Source of the DNA: Pedobacter sp. FW305-3-2-15-E-R2A2
GTDB lineage: Bacteria > Bacteroidota > Bacteroidia > Sphingobacteriales > Sphingobacteriaceae
Direction of reading: 5' to 3'
DNA: 64,000 nt
Assembly: GCF_038446955.1 (NCBI RefSeq)
Contig: NZ_CP151803.1
Location: 1,550,001-1,614,000 of the forward strand
Made by a program: the position numbers and the translations under genes. Positions 63,047-64,000 of this stretch are shown here, one piece after another; position 1 is the first letter of the stretch, and every line of letters starts with the position of its first letter. The notes under the pieces are model-generated. The model worked only from the letters and a program-made list of their open reading frames with translations, searched no databases and was not told the DNA's origin.

Positions 63047-63847
63047 TTAGCCTTTTAGAAGAAATAGTTGTCTGATGTTAAGTTGAATGTCATATAAACT
63101 GCTCATGGTATAAAGTCCGGCAGGTATTTCCAACATACTGTTATCCGGTTTTTCTTTTACGCCAATGGCCAGTAAAACAAATTGATTCGCAAAATCCGGT
63201 AAATGTGTTCTGTTGTAGATCCCAAATTTCGAAATGACTGGTTTTTCAATTCCCCGACCTTTTGCTTTGAGATTTTTCACCTGGTCTAAAGTTGGAATGC
63301 TTTCAAATACACCATCATAGAACTCAACCACAGGCCTTTCATTTCCTGTATTTACTTCATGAACATAGGCTACGTAGAAATGCTTGTTGTATTGTATAGA
63401 AATGACATCTTCCGCTCTAAAAAAGGTGACACTGTCCTGGTAAGCCGGTTTTCGTTTTAAGGGCTCCGGACTGGATTTCAGGAATGTTTTTATCTCTTCG
63501 GATTTTCTAAATAAATCATCGCTTGACAACACATGCTTGTTCATATAGTCAATCGCATCTATTGCTTTTTGTGTGAGGTCTTTGTCCTGAAATCCATATT
63601 TGTGTAAGGTGATTGCGATGGCAAGCCAGGTGGAATGTACTGTTGATTCGCTTACTTCAGGGGCTTCAAGCAAACAGTTCCATCTCGCTAATAGTTGAGG
63701 AAGGATTTCTGTCAGCCATTCTTCCGGAGCTTTGTTTTTGGCCTGCGGACCCAGCATTGCCTGGTAGGTCAGATAGGCAATCTCGTCGTCAATACAACGT
63801 GCAAAATATTTATTGGCAACTTTAGCCAGGATCTGTTGATGTGTCAT
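63047..63847 (-). CDS. Hypothetical protein
   Basis: A 266-residue soluble protein without signal or membrane segments. The N-terminal 110 residues are helical and the C-terminal 130 are mixed, with VTFFRAEDVISIQYNKHFYVAYVHEVNTGN and VVEFYDGVF. No family is recognised. It lies 29 bp after the gene running off the window end, so they are probably co-transcribed. The arrangement of two unrecognised adjacent proteins could represent a small accessory unit, but nothing specific supports that. Confidence 0.7.
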   Translation of the reverse strand: MTHQQILAKVANKYFARCIDDEIAYLTYQAMLGPQAKNKAPEEWLTEILPQLLARWNCLLEAPEVSESTVHSTWLAIAITLHKYGFQDKDLTQKAIDAIDYMNKHVLSSDDLFRKSEEIKTFLKSSPEPLKRKPAYQDSVTFFRAEDVISIQYNKHFYVAYVHEVNTGNERPVVEFYDGVFESIPTLDQVKNLKAKGRGIEKPVISKFGIYNRTHLPDFANQFVLLAIGVKEKPDNSMLEIPAGLYTMSSLYDIQLNIRQLFLLKG

Positions 63848-63876
63848 GATATGTTAGTGGTTTAAAGGAGTTTTTT

Positions 63877-64000
63877 TAATCTCCCAGGAGTTCTATCTCC
63901 CAATTGTTAGTTGATAAATAGGCTAATAATCCCCTGAATTCCAAAATCGCAGTGGTCTTTGATTTATCCTTGTTGAGGTCTGTTTTAGCCACATAATCAT
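63877..64000 (-). CDS. C-terminal end of an unknown protein (cut by window edge)
   Basis: Forty codons are visible (…NKDKSKTTAILEFRGLLAYLSTNNWEIELLGD and a TAA at 63879-63877). No family can be named from this tail. It precedes the 266-residue hypothetical gene on the same strand. Confidence 0.6.

Noticed and set aside
1..64000. tRNA, rRNA, CRISPR, insertion-sequence and prophage features
   Set aside because: Looked for on both strands by eye; no repeat-spacer array, transposase, integrase or tRNA-like cloverleaf sequence was recognised. A dedicated tool could still find a short RNA that I missed.

Overview
The window is a stretch of chromosome from a member of the Bacteroidota, most likely a Sphingobacteriaceae (Pedobacter-like) species. 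This rests on protein families seen in the translations: two SusC/SusD pairs, an ECF sigma/FecR pair ahead of one of them, several TonB-dependent receptors with carboxypeptidase-regulatory-like N-termini, DUF6266, DUF3347 and TlpA-like proteins with N-terminal accessory domains. Promoter matches are of the Bacteroidota TAnnTTTG type. There are no rRNA, tRNA, CRISPR, IS or phage genes that I can recognise. The assignment is inference from gene content, not from a marker gene.

Layout. 1-2.5 kb: the start of a siderophore-type TonB receptor and an M60-like secreted metallopeptidase with a ricin-type lectin tail. 2.8-7.5 kb: an export cassette read on the minus strand (C39-peptidase ABC transporter, HlyD-type fusion protein, then an undescribed protein with kinase-like catalytic motifs). 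7.9-12.5 kb: a chloramphenicol-acetyltransferase-like enzyme divergent from an AraC regulator, then a large TonB receptor. 12.9-18 kb: small accessory genes (DUF6266, chorismate mutase-like enzyme overlapping a small membrane protein, a lipoprotein, two tandem AraC paralogues, a SUKH protein). 18-27 kb: an Omp85-type barrel, a SusCD pair with no glycosidases, and a second TonB receptor paralogous to the one at 9.6 kb. 27-33 kb: L,D-transpeptidase-like and astacin-like secreted proteins, a UbiA-like membrane protein coupled to a methyltransferase, an AraC/SDR pair and a cyclase-like DUF3095 protein. 33-37.5 kb: an Oar-like receptor and a secreted class II cyclic-nucleotide phosphodiesterase-like protein.

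37.7-42.1 kb is a compact metal (probably copper) handling operon: His-rich protein, two DUF3347 proteins, a haem-binding-domain protein and a multicopper oxidase carrying an extra C-terminal barrel-like domain. 42-48 kb holds a DUF1080 protein, AraC, DoxX, a zinc-ribbon/MBL protein and a TPR histidine kinase. 48.7-59.1 kb is a complete regulated transport locus: ECF sigma, FecR, STN-containing SusC, SusD and three consecutive TlpA-like thiol-disulfide proteins, with a hairpin separating regulators from the structural genes. 59-64 kb has small housekeeping-type genes and one clear pseudogene, a Rossmann-fold oxidoreductase that has lost its middle.

The items I consider most likely to repay study are the kinase-like protein attached to the C39 exporter, the SusCD/triple-TlpA locus, the multicopper oxidase-barrel fusion with its DUF3347 partners, and the internally deleted oxidoreductase. 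All function assignments come from motif recognition by eye; no database search was run.
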